Origin: CAYTLQ01 sp964438715 | GTDB taxonomy: Bacteria > Bacteroidota > Ignavibacteria > Ignavibacteriales > Ignavibacteriaceae | Direction of reading: 5' to 3' | Length of the DNA stretch: 24,498 bases | NCBI GenBank assembly: GCA_964438715.1 | Contig: CAYTLQ010000313.1 | Span: forward strand, 1-24,498 | Part shown: positions 7,641-15,841 of the stretch, one piece after another | Numbering within the stretch: position 1 is the stretch's first letter | Layout: each line of letters begins with the position of its first letter | Notes under the pieces: generated by a model | What the model was told of the DNA's origin: nothing | Database searches by the model: none | The model's input: the letters and a program-made list of their open reading frames with translations, nothing else | Position numbers and translations under genes: made by a program

Positions 7641-9713
7641 TTAGGGTTGTACACGATAATTAAGTTGGCCCGACCCTTTAACTTTAATTACATCGTTTGT
7701 CCTGAATTGCACCGGCAGTGCATTCGGACGAGATGTATCGAGTTTTATCGTAGCAATAACCTTTTTCGCTGAGGTGAAAAGTTTAAACTCATTCGAAAGA
7801 AGATCGAGAGTAATGCTGGCAGTACCCGGGGTAATTGGTTTGCCTGAAGCATCAACAGTAGCGCCATTTATTTTTACACTAGTCGGATTAGGAGCCCTGT
7901 TCGGCGGAAAACTCATTAAAAAGTTACCGAGAGAATCGTACAGTTTTGCCGTAAATTCTATTCCCACAGGCAGACCGTTTTCAACGGTTAAGGTTGCACC
8001 GCCTGAATTAATCTGATCGAGTTCTTTCTGGTTTGCCTGCGCTATGTTTATTTCAGATGTGTCGGTAAATTGTCCGCCGCCAATACCCAAAGCCAATGGA
8101 ATTTCCAAAATCGTATTACCGGTAATAGAATCATTGGTACTAATTTGACCGGTAAGGTAGTTCGGGTTAACTTCTGCGTAATAATCGACAAGAATCGTAT
8201 CAGGAACATCGGTGACGAATGAATTAATAAAGTGGTTAAGACTGGAAGCAGGAAGAATTATATCAGTTACCCCGCCACCAAGAACAGAGTAAGGTATCCT
8301 CACCGTATCTTTAACAACTCCGTTTGCTTTACCGCTGATAACACCACTGAAACCTATCTGCAGTGTTGGTGAAGAAGCAACCTGCAAATCCATGAGGAAC
8401 TCATCAAAGTTTATCTGTGTTGCACTGAAGCCCTCAAATGAACCAAGCTTTAATGGGATTACCGTTTGTTCAAGATTAAGGCGCGTTGGCTTAATTTTCC
8501 CGCTGACCGAAGAAAGCGTAAGTGTTGACATTGCAATATCCACTGTAACACTATCTGTTTTACTGAGTGTTCGCGGTGTAGTAGATGATTGTACCTGTGC
8601 AGTTACAGTATAACCCAACTGATTAGAATTTCCACTTGTTGAAACAATACTCCATCCATTCAAATCGGAAATTGTAATTGTCTGGTTTGCTCCGCTTGTA
8701 CCTCTTCTATCCAAGGTTACCGCTTGTGTATAAGAAGACCCGTCCGGTTTCTTCAGATTATTCACTGAAAAGTTCAATGAAAGCCCGACATCAAAATAAT
8801 TCTTAAAATTAAACGACATAGAGCCCTGCGAAATGACTACTGATTGTATGAAGGTAGAGTCATCAAGAGCAAACGAACCACTGCTGTTGATCGGGGCCTG
8901 GTTAGGAATAGGAGCAGTTACCTGCGAAATACTGAAATTCTGGATACCTGAGGTTACCGATGTTTTTGCATTGGAAGGTATATTCACAACTAATCCGCCA
9001 CTGCCCGGAGTGCTCATTACAACATCCATTCTTAAACTGTCAACCAAAGTCTTTCCGGCAAGATCAAAGTTCTGGGTTTTGGTTTCTCCCGGAAGCAGGG
9101 TAAGTGGTGATGATGTTTGGAGGATTGCCGCACCCGTGTATGCATTTACAATACTTATAGAGTTAAAAACAATGGTAATGGGACCATTATTATTTGTAAA
9201 AGTCATAAAGAATGTTCCGCTTTCGAAAGTTGCGGACTGAAAGGCAGTATTTTTATCGAATGTTCTGCTTGTCTGCTGACCATTTACCGGTGGAACAATA
9301 ACATTACCTGTTGGCACGCCGAAAGCTGAGAAACCAATTTCTGCAGAGGCATTGGGAGGAGAGTTAATTGAAATAGTGCCAATGGTTACACTGGATCGTG
9401 TTCCAACCGGATCCATTTTCAGTTTGTCACCAACAGTTATTTTCGTTAGTGGTTTTTTATCGGCATAATATAACAATCCAAGTTTTGTGGGGTCGTTATA
9501 ATCTTTTAATACGCTCGAATCTTTATTAATAACATCCTGTAGAGTGAAAGACTTATTCAACACAGGGACATTCAATTCAAGATCCCAATTTGGCGCGATC
9601 GGCTCTTCAATACATCCTTGTATAAAGAACGAAAGCAGGAAAAAGACCGGAAGGATTGCAAAACGGATCCATTTCCTCGCAGCCGGAAAGCTAAAATTTG
9701 TACCAGTTTTCAA
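7641..9713 (-). CDS. Large outer-membrane lipoprotein of unknown function
   Basis: A 690-residue protein with a basic N-terminus, a hydrophobic core (AILPVFFLLSFFI) and a lipobox FIQGC, so the mature protein should start with an acylated cysteine near residue 34. The rest is rich in Thr, Ser, Asn and Gly with many short beta strands (for example repeated TVDIAMSTLTLSSV- and IPLALGIGGG-type segments), suggesting stacked beta-sandwich domains. No enzyme motif is visible. The start codon is TTG; it is supported by AAAGGAG five bases upstream and by being placed exactly before the signal sequence. It heads a two-gene transcript with the DUF5723-like barrel. I do not recognise the family more precisely. 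Confidence 0.7.
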   Translation of the reverse strand: MKTGTNFSFPAARKWIRFAILPVFFLLSFFIQGCIEEPIAPNWDLELNVPVLNKSFTLQDVINKDSSVLKDYNDPTKLGLLYYADKKPLTKITVGDKLKMDPVGTRSSVTIGTISINSPPNASAEIGFSAFGVPTGNVIVPPVNGQQTSRTFDKNTAFQSATFESGTFFMTFTNNNGPITIVFNSISIVNAYTGAAILQTSSPLTLLPGETKTQNFDLAGKTLVDSLRMDVVMSTPGSGGLVVNIPSNAKTSVTSGIQNFSISQVTAPIPNQAPINSSGSFALDDSTFIQSVVISQGSMSFNFKNYFDVGLSLNFSVNNLKKPDGSSYTQAVTLDRRGTSGANQTITISDLNGWSIVSTSGNSNQLGYTVTAQVQSSTTPRTLSKTDSVTVDIAMSTLTLSSVSGKIKPTRLNLEQTVIPLKLGSFEGFSATQINFDEFLMDLQVASSPTLQIGFSGVISGKANGVVKDTVRIPYSVLGGGVTDIILPASSLNHFINSFVTDVPDTILVDYYAEVNPNYLTGQISTNDSITGNTILEIPLALGIGGGQFTDTSEINIAQANQKELDQINSGGATLTVENGLPVGIEFTAKLYDSLGNFLMSFPPNRAPNPTSVKINGATVDASGKPITPGTASITLDLLSNEFKLFTSAKKVIATIKLDTSRPNALPVQFRTNDVIKVKGSGQLNYRVQP

Positions 9714-9718
9714 ATTGG

Positions 9719-9725
9719 CTCCTTT
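9719..9725 (-). promoter_or_regulatory. Ribosome binding site that fixes a TTG start
   Basis: On the minus strand the sequence AAAGGAG lies five bases before TTG at 9711-9713. It is one of the best Shine-Dalgarno matches in the window and decides the start of the large lipoprotein, which has no ATG ahead of its signal sequence. Confidence 0.75.
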
Positions 9726-9829
9726 TACGAGTTTTGTTGGACGAAGGGTTGAGTTAAAAATTTTCTTTTATTAGTAACAAGATAACATAAAAAAAACAGT
9801 CCGAATAACAAAAAACACTTTATTTCTAA

Positions 9830-9845
9830 TCAGGTTTTTACCTGA
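9830..9845. promoter_or_regulatory. Short inverted repeat TCAGGT-tttt-ACCTGA
   Basis: A perfect 6-bp inverted repeat with a 4-nt spacer in the divergent region between the lipoprotein and MlaF-like genes. It could be an operator or a small leader hairpin of the lipoprotein mRNA. It is short, so chance is possible. Confidence 0.3.
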
Positions 9846-9884
9846 CGAATTAATGTAATAATAATACATCATCGGATATTTTTA

Positions 9885-9900
9885 ATTGATTTGTATCAAT
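9885..9900. promoter_or_regulatory. FNR/CRP-family-type palindrome ATTGAT-TTGT-ATCAAT
   Basis: The core TTGAT-N4-ATCAA (9886-9899) matches the FNR-type operator consensus perfectly, and the symmetry extends one more base pair each side. It lies between the divergently transcribed lipoprotein (start 9713) and MlaF-like (start 10066) genes. On the minus strand a TATTAT hexamer at 9858-9863 is centred 32 bases from the palindrome centre, the spacing of class II activation by FNR-like proteins. That hexamer is weak evidence in AT-rich DNA and assumes a standard -10 element. Confidence 0.5.
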
Positions 9901-10065
9901 CTTCCGCATATAAATAACTGATTGAAAATATCGGTAGTAAATCATCAAAAGCAACTATCGCACACTGTGCTGTGTTGTAAAAATAAGTGCTGTAGTCCTA
10001 TTGTTCTTAGCCATCAGGAATTTCAGTATATTTACCTGTTATCCTTAAGAAAAATCCTTTTCGCT

Positions 10066-10800
10066 ATGATAGAAATCCGGAATCTTCATAAAAGTTTTGG
10101 CTCGAAAAAAGTCCTTAGAGGCGTAAACCTTACAATTGAAAAAGGCGAAACGCTTATTATTGTTGGTCGCAGTGGCTGTGGAAAAAGCGTTATGCTGAAG
10201 CACATTGTTGGCTTGTTAACACCCGATGAAGGAACTGTTAAAGTTGAAGGTCTTGTTATTAATGAACTTAATCAAAAGGATTTGTATAAACTCAGAAAGA
10301 AATTTGGTTTCCTGTTTCAGGGGGCTGCATTATTCGACTCTATGACTGTCGGGGAAAATGTTGCAATGCCGCTTGTGGAATCGGATGAAAAAATACCGGC
10401 GGAAAAAATTAAGGCGGCTGTTGCCGAAAAACTTGAACTTGTTGGTCTCCCCGGAACAGAAAATTTAAAACCATCTGAACTTTCCGGTGGAATGAGAAAA
10501 AGAGTGGGTCTCGCCAGGGCATTGGTTACCGACCCGGAATATATACTCTATGATGAGCCTACAACCGGCCTCGACCCTATTATGTCTGATTCTATCGATA
10601 ATCTTATTCGTGATGTAAGCACTAAGGTACGCGCAACTGCAATTGTAGTTACTCACGATATGTTCTCAGTAAAAAATGTCGCCCAGAAAGTAGCAATGAT
10701 GCATGAGGGTGTTGTGTATTTTGTCGGAAAACCCGATGAACTTCTCAGCTCGAAAGATGAAGTGATTTACGAATTTATTAAAAGAACAGAAACTCTGTAA
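10066..10800 (+). CDS. mlaF: MlaF-like ABC transporter ATP-binding protein
   Basis: A 244-residue ATPase with Walker A GRSGCGKS (34-41), a Q loop in FLFQGAALFDSMTVGENV, signature LSGGMRKRVGLARAL, Walker B YILYDEPTTGLDP and an H loop VVTHD. The combination LFQGAALFDSMTV and LSGGMRKRV is diagnostic for MlaF/Ttg2A ATPases, which energise phospholipid transport between inner and outer membranes through MlaE and an MCE protein. The frame is open upstream to an ATG at 9922, but the additional 48 residues resemble no ABC protein, so the start MIEIRN at 10066 is chosen. No MlaE or MCE gene is adjacent, so the partners must be encoded elsewhere. It converges on the minus-strand barrel gene across about 30 bases with no visible terminator. 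Confidence 0.85.
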   Translation: MIEIRNLHKSFGSKKVLRGVNLTIEKGETLIIVGRSGCGKSVMLKHIVGLLTPDEGTVKVEGLVINELNQKDLYKLRKKFGFLFQGAALFDSMTVGENVAMPLVESDEKIPAEKIKAAVAEKLELVGLPGTENLKPSELSGGMRKRVGLARALVTDPEYILYDEPTTGLDPIMSDSIDNLIRDVSTKVRATAIVVTHDMFSVKNVAQKVAMMHEGVVYFVGKPDELLSSKDEVIYEFIKRTETL

Positions 10801-10831
10801 TTAGTAAACAATCAGTAACTGGTTTTCTGCC

Positions 10832-11476
10832 TTAGTACATTGACCCTATATTAATTGTTAAAAAGAATCCGCCAAGATCTTTTCTGAAGCGTCCCTCAAG
10901 ACTTTCCACTCCCTCATCAAAAAAACGCACGACATAATATCGCAAATTAATGCCTATGAGGCTTTTCTGGTCTAATCCGAAATTCGCTCCAAATCCAATG
11001 TATGCACCGGCAGTATATTTAGCCTGCGCTTTACCAAAGGAACTAAAAAATTCTTTAGAATAGGGTGTGGTAACAACCATTGTAGGACCAGCGCCAAAGT
11101 TTATATAAGGGCGGAGGTTTTCACTTAATACTTTAGAAAAAAGTCGATACTGTACACCACCATAAAGAGGCATCAGAAATACCCGATTCTTTTTACCAAA
11201 CACAATTACATTACCGAAATAATCAACATACTCAGTTTCTTTTTCATCCTTTGCTTCGGATATTGAAAAATCTGTAAAGAAAGTAAATTCATCTCCTAAA
11301 GACCTTCGGTAAAATGTACCAAGTCCAAAACCACCCTCACCAAACATTAAATCAACCCCCCAAGAGTTTTTAGGAAATACAACCGGAGCTTTCTCCGGAG
11401 CTAATTCTCCTAACCCCTGTGAAAAATTAAATGTAATCGGCGCGAGAACAGCGAAAAAGATAAGAAATCGTTTCAT
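10832..11476 (-). CDS. Small outer-membrane beta-barrel protein
   Basis: A 214-residue exported protein: signal peptide MKRFLIFFAVLAPITFNFSQ, then a short proline-rich linker and repeated amphipathic strands typical of an 8- to 10-stranded barrel (GGFGLGTFYRRSLG, YGGVQYRLFS, YINFGAGPTMVV, TAGAYIGFGANFGL). The last strand FFLTINIGSMY ends near an aromatic residue, as for BAM substrates. The frame extends 17 codons upstream to 11527, but those residues spoil the signal peptide, so the ATG at 11474-11476 is preferred. Function unknown; the shape resembles OmpW/OprF-type small porins. It is divergent from the methyltransferase gene across about 70 bases. Confidence 0.65.
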   Translation of the reverse strand: MKRFLIFFAVLAPITFNFSQGLGELAPEKAPVVFPKNSWGVDLMFGEGGFGLGTFYRRSLGDEFTFFTDFSISEAKDEKETEYVDYFGNVIVFGKKNRVFLMPLYGGVQYRLFSKVLSENLRPYINFGAGPTMVVTTPYSKEFFSSFGKAQAKYTAGAYIGFGANFGLDQKSLIGINLRYYVVRFFDEGVESLEGRFRKDLGGFFLTINIGSMY

Positions 11477-11544
11477 AGACTTTCGTATTTTTATACAAAA
11501 TATTGCTGACTTTTCTTTAAAAAGCAACTAATTAATAATTCCGC

Positions 11545-12159
11545 ATGATAGCAGACATAACCAAAAATCCGGAATTTTGGGAAAATCTTTATAAAAATGG
11601 CAAAACCGCATGGGAACTCAACTCTCCGACCCCGGTCTTTACAGAACTACTGAACAAAATGCCCATTAGTACCGGAACAAGAATGCTAATTCCGGGTTGC
11701 GGACATAGTTTTGATGTTCTTTCGGCTATTCGTGCGGGGTATGATGTTACTGCTGTTGATTTTTCTAAAAACGCTCTTTCTGGACTTCGTAATCTGCTGG
11801 AAAAAGAGCATCTCCAGGCGGAAGTCCGAAGTAATAATCTTCTCGAAGATATTCCTGATTTTCACGGGAGATTTGATGTAATTTATGAATATGTATTTTT
11901 CTGTTCACTACCGCAGGATTCTCTCCCTTTAATCTTACGAAATTTTCATAATTATCTCTCACGGTCAGGTTACCTTATTACCATCCTCTTTCCGTTAGAA
12001 TTTAGTGGCGCTCCTCCTCCGTTTGTAATGAGTGTTCCTGAATTTTACAATGTAAGTAAGCCGTATTTTGATTTAGTGTATTTCAGTAAGAACATTGCTT
12101 CAGTTAAACCCAGAAAAAACCGGGAAGTATTAATGATATTCAGAAAAAGAGATGTTTAA
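11545..12159 (+). CDS. SAM-dependent methyltransferase, thiopurine methyltransferase (TPMT)-like
   Basis: A 204-residue class I methyltransferase. An aromatic N-terminus FWENLYKNGKTAWELNSPTP is followed by motif I LIPGCGHSFDV (the TPMT-family LVPGCGxGxD variant), motif II VTAVDFSKNAL and a motif IV region FDVIYEYVFFCSLP. Length and motifs fit the TPMT family, whose bacterial members methylate chalcogen or halide species or small thiols; the substrate here cannot be read from sequence. Its stop codon shares one base with the start of the CYTH gene (TAATG), so the two are coupled. No Shine-Dalgarno is visible. Confidence 0.85.
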   Translation: MIADITKNPEFWENLYKNGKTAWELNSPTPVFTELLNKMPISTGTRMLIPGCGHSFDVLSAIRAGYDVTAVDFSKNALSGLRNLLEKEHLQAEVRSNNLLEDIPDFHGRFDVIYEYVFFCSLPQDSLPLILRNFHNYLSRSGYLITILFPLEFSGAPPPFVMSVPEFYNVSKPYFDLVYFSKNIASVKPRKNREVLMIFRKRDV

Positions 12160-12671
12160 TGGCTTCAAATCTTGAAATTAAAGTAACCCTCCCTTCATTT
12201 GTGCGTATAAAATCGTTACTCACGGATTTGGGCGCAGAATTTCATTCTTCGTGGAAACAGAAAGATATATATTATCAGTGCAGTAACGGACTGCTGAAAT
12301 TACGAATACAGGATAGTGGTAATGAGTTGATTTATTATAACCGCGCGGAAAAAGCGAAAAAAAGATGGTCGGAATATTTTATTCTTTCATTTCAGGATGA
12401 AAATCCCGATAAGTTTTTTACACGCGCTTTTGGCAGACATGCAGTTGTCGAAAAAGAAAGAACACTTTATATCTATGGAAATACACGCATACATCTCGAT
12501 AAAGTAAAAAATCTTGGTTTGTTTCTTGAGCTGGAGTCAGTGGTAAAGAAGAGTAAGAAATCGGCAGAAGCAGAATTTCGATTAGTTCATAAAAGCCTTG
12601 AACTTCATAAATACCCGGAGTTAAGGAAGTCATATAGCGATCTTATTATTGAAAAGGGAACAAAACCGTGA
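12159..12671 (+). CDS. CYTH-domain protein (class IV adenylate cyclase / thiamine triphosphatase-like)
   Basis: A 170-residue single-domain protein of the CYTH fold. The N-terminal signature is NLEIKVTL (an N-x-E-x-K form of the ExExK motif, common in the CyaB-like branch). Next come the KQKDIYYQ strand, LKLRIQ, LIYYNRAEKAKKRWSEY, VVEKERTLYIY and RIHLDKVKNLGLFLELESV. These supply the ring of Glu, Arg and Lys residues that binds triphosphate and divalent metal in the tunnel. Members hydrolyse or cyclise nucleotide or thiamine triphosphates; which reaction this one performs is not clear. It is fused in translation to both neighbours: a one-base overlap upstream and a GTGA overlap downstream with the AddB-like gene. 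Confidence 0.85.
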   Translation: MASNLEIKVTLPSFVRIKSLLTDLGAEFHSSWKQKDIYYQCSNGLLKLRIQDSGNELIYYNRAEKAKKRWSEYFILSFQDENPDKFFTRAFGRHAVVEKERTLYIYGNTRIHLDKVKNLGLFLELESVVKKSKKSAEAEFRLVHKSLELHKYPELRKSYSDLIIEKGTKP

Positions 12672-15600
12672 TTCTGTGTAACAAAGATATTAAACAAGTT
12701 AATCTCACACAGTTACAAAACGACTATGTGAAAAACGGCCTAACCGATAAATACCTCTTGCTTGTTCCTACAAAAAGACGGAAAAGGCAGTTAACAGTAC
12801 AGACCGTTGATAATACTCCTGTTAAAGGTCTTAGTGTCCTGAATATTGAAACTCTGGGCACTGTCGGTGAGTTGCTTTATAGTTACTGTCTCGGCAGACC
12901 GGAGATGGTGAGCGATGCTGCAGCGTATGTTTATATTAGAAAAATATTTCACAATATCGATCTTCATTATTATCAATCAAAAAAGCACAGAATTTCAATT
13001 GGCAGTCTCCAGAGAATGCGATTGGCTTTTGCGGAATTTAAACGCCGAAATCTTACCCCTGAAATAATTGCCGATAACGGAGGAGATGAGAATAACCCTG
13101 CCAATGCAAAAGCCCGTGATCTTGCAAATATTTATGCGGAATATTGTAAACAACTGAAAACAGTTGGCTTGCTTGAATTAGGTGATATTTATACAGGACT
13201 GCAATCTGTTGCAAAAGAAATATTTGAATCTGCATTCCGAAAGTTATATCCAAATGTTGAAACAGTTTTTCTTCAGGGGTACTCAGAGTTTTCTGTGCCG
13301 GAAATAGATCTAATAAGGAAAATAGCAGATGTACCGGATTTGAAAGTGTTTGTTGATTTTGATTATTACAAATTCAACAGTGAATTATTCAGTCATCTCG
13401 ATAACTGTTACGAACTTTTACTTCAGCGTAACTTCTTTAATGTTGATGATCTGGAAACCGATTTTCTCAGTCCCTACCAGAAAGCGATCAGGCAAAGTTT
13501 ATTTGCTCCGGAAGCAAGAGGTAAGTGTGATGATAAATCAATAAAAAAAATTGAAATTATTGGCAAAACGCAGGAAGAAGAAGTTCGGTTGATTGCCAAG
13601 GAGATTAAGCGGCTTCTGTTGAACAAATTAACTACACCGGATGAAATTTGTGTCTGTGTTAATCTCATCGGTGAATACGCCGGATTGTTTAATTCTGTAT
13701 TCATGGAATATGGGGTACCTCTCAACCTTACTGACAGGAAAGCACTTAGTGTTGCTTTACCTGTAGGCTTATTGTATAACATTCTTGATGCGGCAAATAA
13801 CGACTTTTACTACAAAAGCGTGCTCCGTATTGTCAGTAATCCGCTTTATTGCGGAGCCGGAGCCTCATTTTTCGAAATTTATAAAACAGCTACCGACTTG
13901 CGCATTACCGCCGGTTATAATAATTGGATGAAACAAATCGAACTGGTCGAAAACTATGATGGAGATGCAGAGGAATTCAATAATGTAATTGAGTCTGCAG
14001 ATCTGTATTCTAAGGTGAAAATTGAATTACTTGCTTTACACTCTTTGGTTGCGCCGTTCGAAGATGAATTATTACCGGAAGAATTTGCTTCTGCATTTCT
14101 TTCACTTGTACAAAAGCTCCGCTTGTTTGAACGAATTTTTACAATGCCCGAAGAAGTGATTGAGGAAAACATACGGGCGGCACGCAGTTTACTTAGTGTT
14201 GTTGAGGAACTTACCCGATTATTAAAACATGAATATTCAGGCGGCAAAAAATTTCCACTTTCGTTCTACCTTGAACAACTGCGCGTAGCGCTCACTTTCA
14301 CACGCTTTAATGTCTTGGAAAAACCCGGCGCGGGAGTACTGGTTACAACTCTCGACGAGATACGAGGATTCAGTTTCAAATACCTTTTCATCGCAGGAAT
14401 GTATGACGGAAACATGCCTTCAAAATTTCAACCCGAAATCTTTACTCCGGAAAAATTTGCACGCTCGGAGAAAAAACATCATCAGGAACAGCAGTATCTC
14501 TTTTATCAGGCATTACATTGTTGCAGAGGAACTCTTTATCTGACCCGACCGCTCCAAAATGATCGTAGTGATTTCACAGAATCGGCTTTTAGTACGGAGT
14601 TAAAAAAAATATTTGATTTTGAAACGAAATCTGCAACTGATTTCAAATCGCTCATATATTCCGAAACAGAGAAGTCATCTTTTGAAGGCAGAAAGATCCG
14701 GGCATCTATTGAGAGCAAGCAGGAATCCTTTGATGTGCTGATGGCTTTAGCTGATAAAAGCCGTATTACCCCCGATGAGCGCTTTAATGAATTTAATGGC
14801 ATCATTGGCATAGAAGACGAAAGTTTTAGCGAAGAAATTAAAAAATTATCCTCCAGAGTCTATTCTGTGTCGCAGTTGGAAACTTATGCGGCGTGCCCGT
14901 TCAAATTTTTTCTGGAGCGTGTTATTCGTGTTAAAATGACTGAAGAACCCGAAGAGGAAGCTGCGGCTAAGGAAATCGGTTCCATTCTGCATAAAATATT
15001 ATTTGATTTTTATTCTGAGTGGAATAAAAAATCGAAGCCGCTGAAAAATTGTGATGAACAGATATTTAATGAAGCAAAAGATTTGTTATTTCGCATTGCC
15101 GAAAATAATCTTGAATCATCACCTTTTACGCCTGCACTTTCTGAATGGGACAAAGAAAGAATCTTAGGAATTGCGGGAAACCCAATGCAATCCATATTAT
15201 ATAAATTTCTCGAGGCAGAGCAAAAAGGCAATCAACTTACACCTGCATACTTTGAACTAAGTTTTGAAATTTCCACCGAAAATACTACTATTTCTGAATC
15301 GGGACTTCAACTGCCGCCAATAAATCTGCGGGGAAAAATTGACAGAGTTGATATTAATATCGGAGAGAGACTCTTTACCGTGGTTGACTATAAGACAGGA
15401 GGGAAAAAACCCTCGGCTGATGATCTTGTCTCAGGCAAATCGTTACAGCTCCCTGTTTATCTTTATGCCGCCGCAGGAATACTAAAGAAGAATTATAACG
15501 ATGAATTTTTTCCGCTATTTCCAAAAATCTACTCTTTGCGCTACGAAGAAAAAAACTTTGGTTTGACCGATGTGAAAGCAGAGAAGATGAGAATTGATGA

Positions 15601-15841
15601 TAGCTCCAACTATGGCGATAAAACTGATGCCGTCATTGATGCAACACAAAAAATGGTAGAAAATGCTTTGCAAAAAGCGCATGAACATGTGCATGCAATA
15701 TCATCGGGTTTCTTCCCTCTTACTTCTGATTCTAAAAGGCTCGAAAAAGTATGCAAAAACTGTCAGTTTCAGCCGGTATGTCGTGTAAAAGAGTCGTTAA
15801 ACTTTATAGCACCGTCTGATGATGAAATGACTACTGATTAA
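12668..15841 (+). CDS. addB: AddB-type PD-(D/E)XK nuclease/helicase subunit
   Basis: A 1057-residue protein, close to the usual AddB length. The C-terminal nuclease has H775 (SILHKILF), D892 (GKIDRVD) and D907-x-K909 (VVDYKTGG), the catalytic set of RecB-family nucleases. It also has the four-cysteine iron-sulfur staple: C743 (AACPFKFF) plus C1029-x2-C1032-x5-C1038. The central region carries UvrD-like inactive helicase traits (VLVTTLDEIRGFSFKYLFIAGM). The N-terminus LLLVPTKRRKRQL occupies the place of a Walker A but has no GxGK, so ATP binding at this site is unlikely. With AddA it would resect double-strand breaks up to Chi sites, but no addA is in the window. The start is GTG in a GTGA overlap with the CYTH gene. 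Its last 11 bases overlap the tail of lolD on the other strand. Confidence 0.85.
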   Translation: MILCNKDIKQVNLTQLQNDYVKNGLTDKYLLLVPTKRRKRQLTVQTVDNTPVKGLSVLNIETLGTVGELLYSYCLGRPEMVSDAAAYVYIRKIFHNIDLHYYQSKKHRISIGSLQRMRLAFAEFKRRNLTPEIIADNGGDENNPANAKARDLANIYAEYCKQLKTVGLLELGDIYTGLQSVAKEIFESAFRKLYPNVETVFLQGYSEFSVPEIDLIRKIADVPDLKVFVDFDYYKFNSELFSHLDNCYELLLQRNFFNVDDLETDFLSPYQKAIRQSLFAPEARGKCDDKSIKKIEIIGKTQEEEVRLIAKEIKRLLLNKLTTPDEICVCVNLIGEYAGLFNSVFMEYGVPLNLTDRKALSVALPVGLLYNILDAANNDFYYKSVLRIVSNPLYCGAGASFFEIYKTATDLRITAGYNNWMKQIELVENYDGDAEEFNNVIESADLYSKVKIELLALHSLVAPFEDELLPEEFASAFLSLVQKLRLFERIFTMPEEVIEENIRAARSLLSVVEELTRLLKHEYSGGKKFPLSFYLEQLRVALTFTRFNVLEKPGAGVLVTTLDEIRGFSFKYLFIAGMYDGNMPSKFQPEIFTPEKFARSEKKHHQEQQYLFYQALHCCRGTLYLTRPLQNDRSDFTESAFSTELKKIFDFETKSATDFKSLIYSETEKSSFEGRKIRASIESKQESFDVLMALADKSRITPDERFNEFNGIIGIEDESFSEEIKKLSSRVYSVSQLETYAACPFKFFLERVIRVKMTEEPEEEAAAKEIGSILHKILFDFYSEWNKKSKPLKNCDEQIFNEAKDLLFRIAENNLESSPFTPALSEWDKERILGIAGNPMQSILYKFLEAEQKGNQLTPAYFELSFEISTENTTISESGLQLPPINLRGKIDRVDINIGERLFTVVDYKTGGKKPSADDLVSGKSLQLPVYLYAAAGILKKNYNDEFFPLFPKIYSLRYEEKNFGLTDVKAEKMRIDDSSNYGDKTDAVIDATQKMVENALQKAHEHVHAISSGFFPLTSDSKRLEKVCKNCQFQPVCRVKESLNFIAPSDDEMTTD

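Noticed and set aside
8833..9240. Plus-strand 135-codon frame inside the large lipoprotein gene
   Set aside because: It is antisense to a well-supported gene with signal peptide, lipobox and ribosome binding site, and its product has no recognisable features.
9922..10065. N-terminal extension of the MlaF-like protein by 48 residues
   Set aside because: The extension is cysteine-rich, matches no ABC protein, and the canonical ATPase start MIEIRN is at 10066.
11477..11527. N-terminal extension of the small barrel protein by 17 residues
   Set aside because: It would bury the signal peptide that starts at the ATG at 11474-11476.
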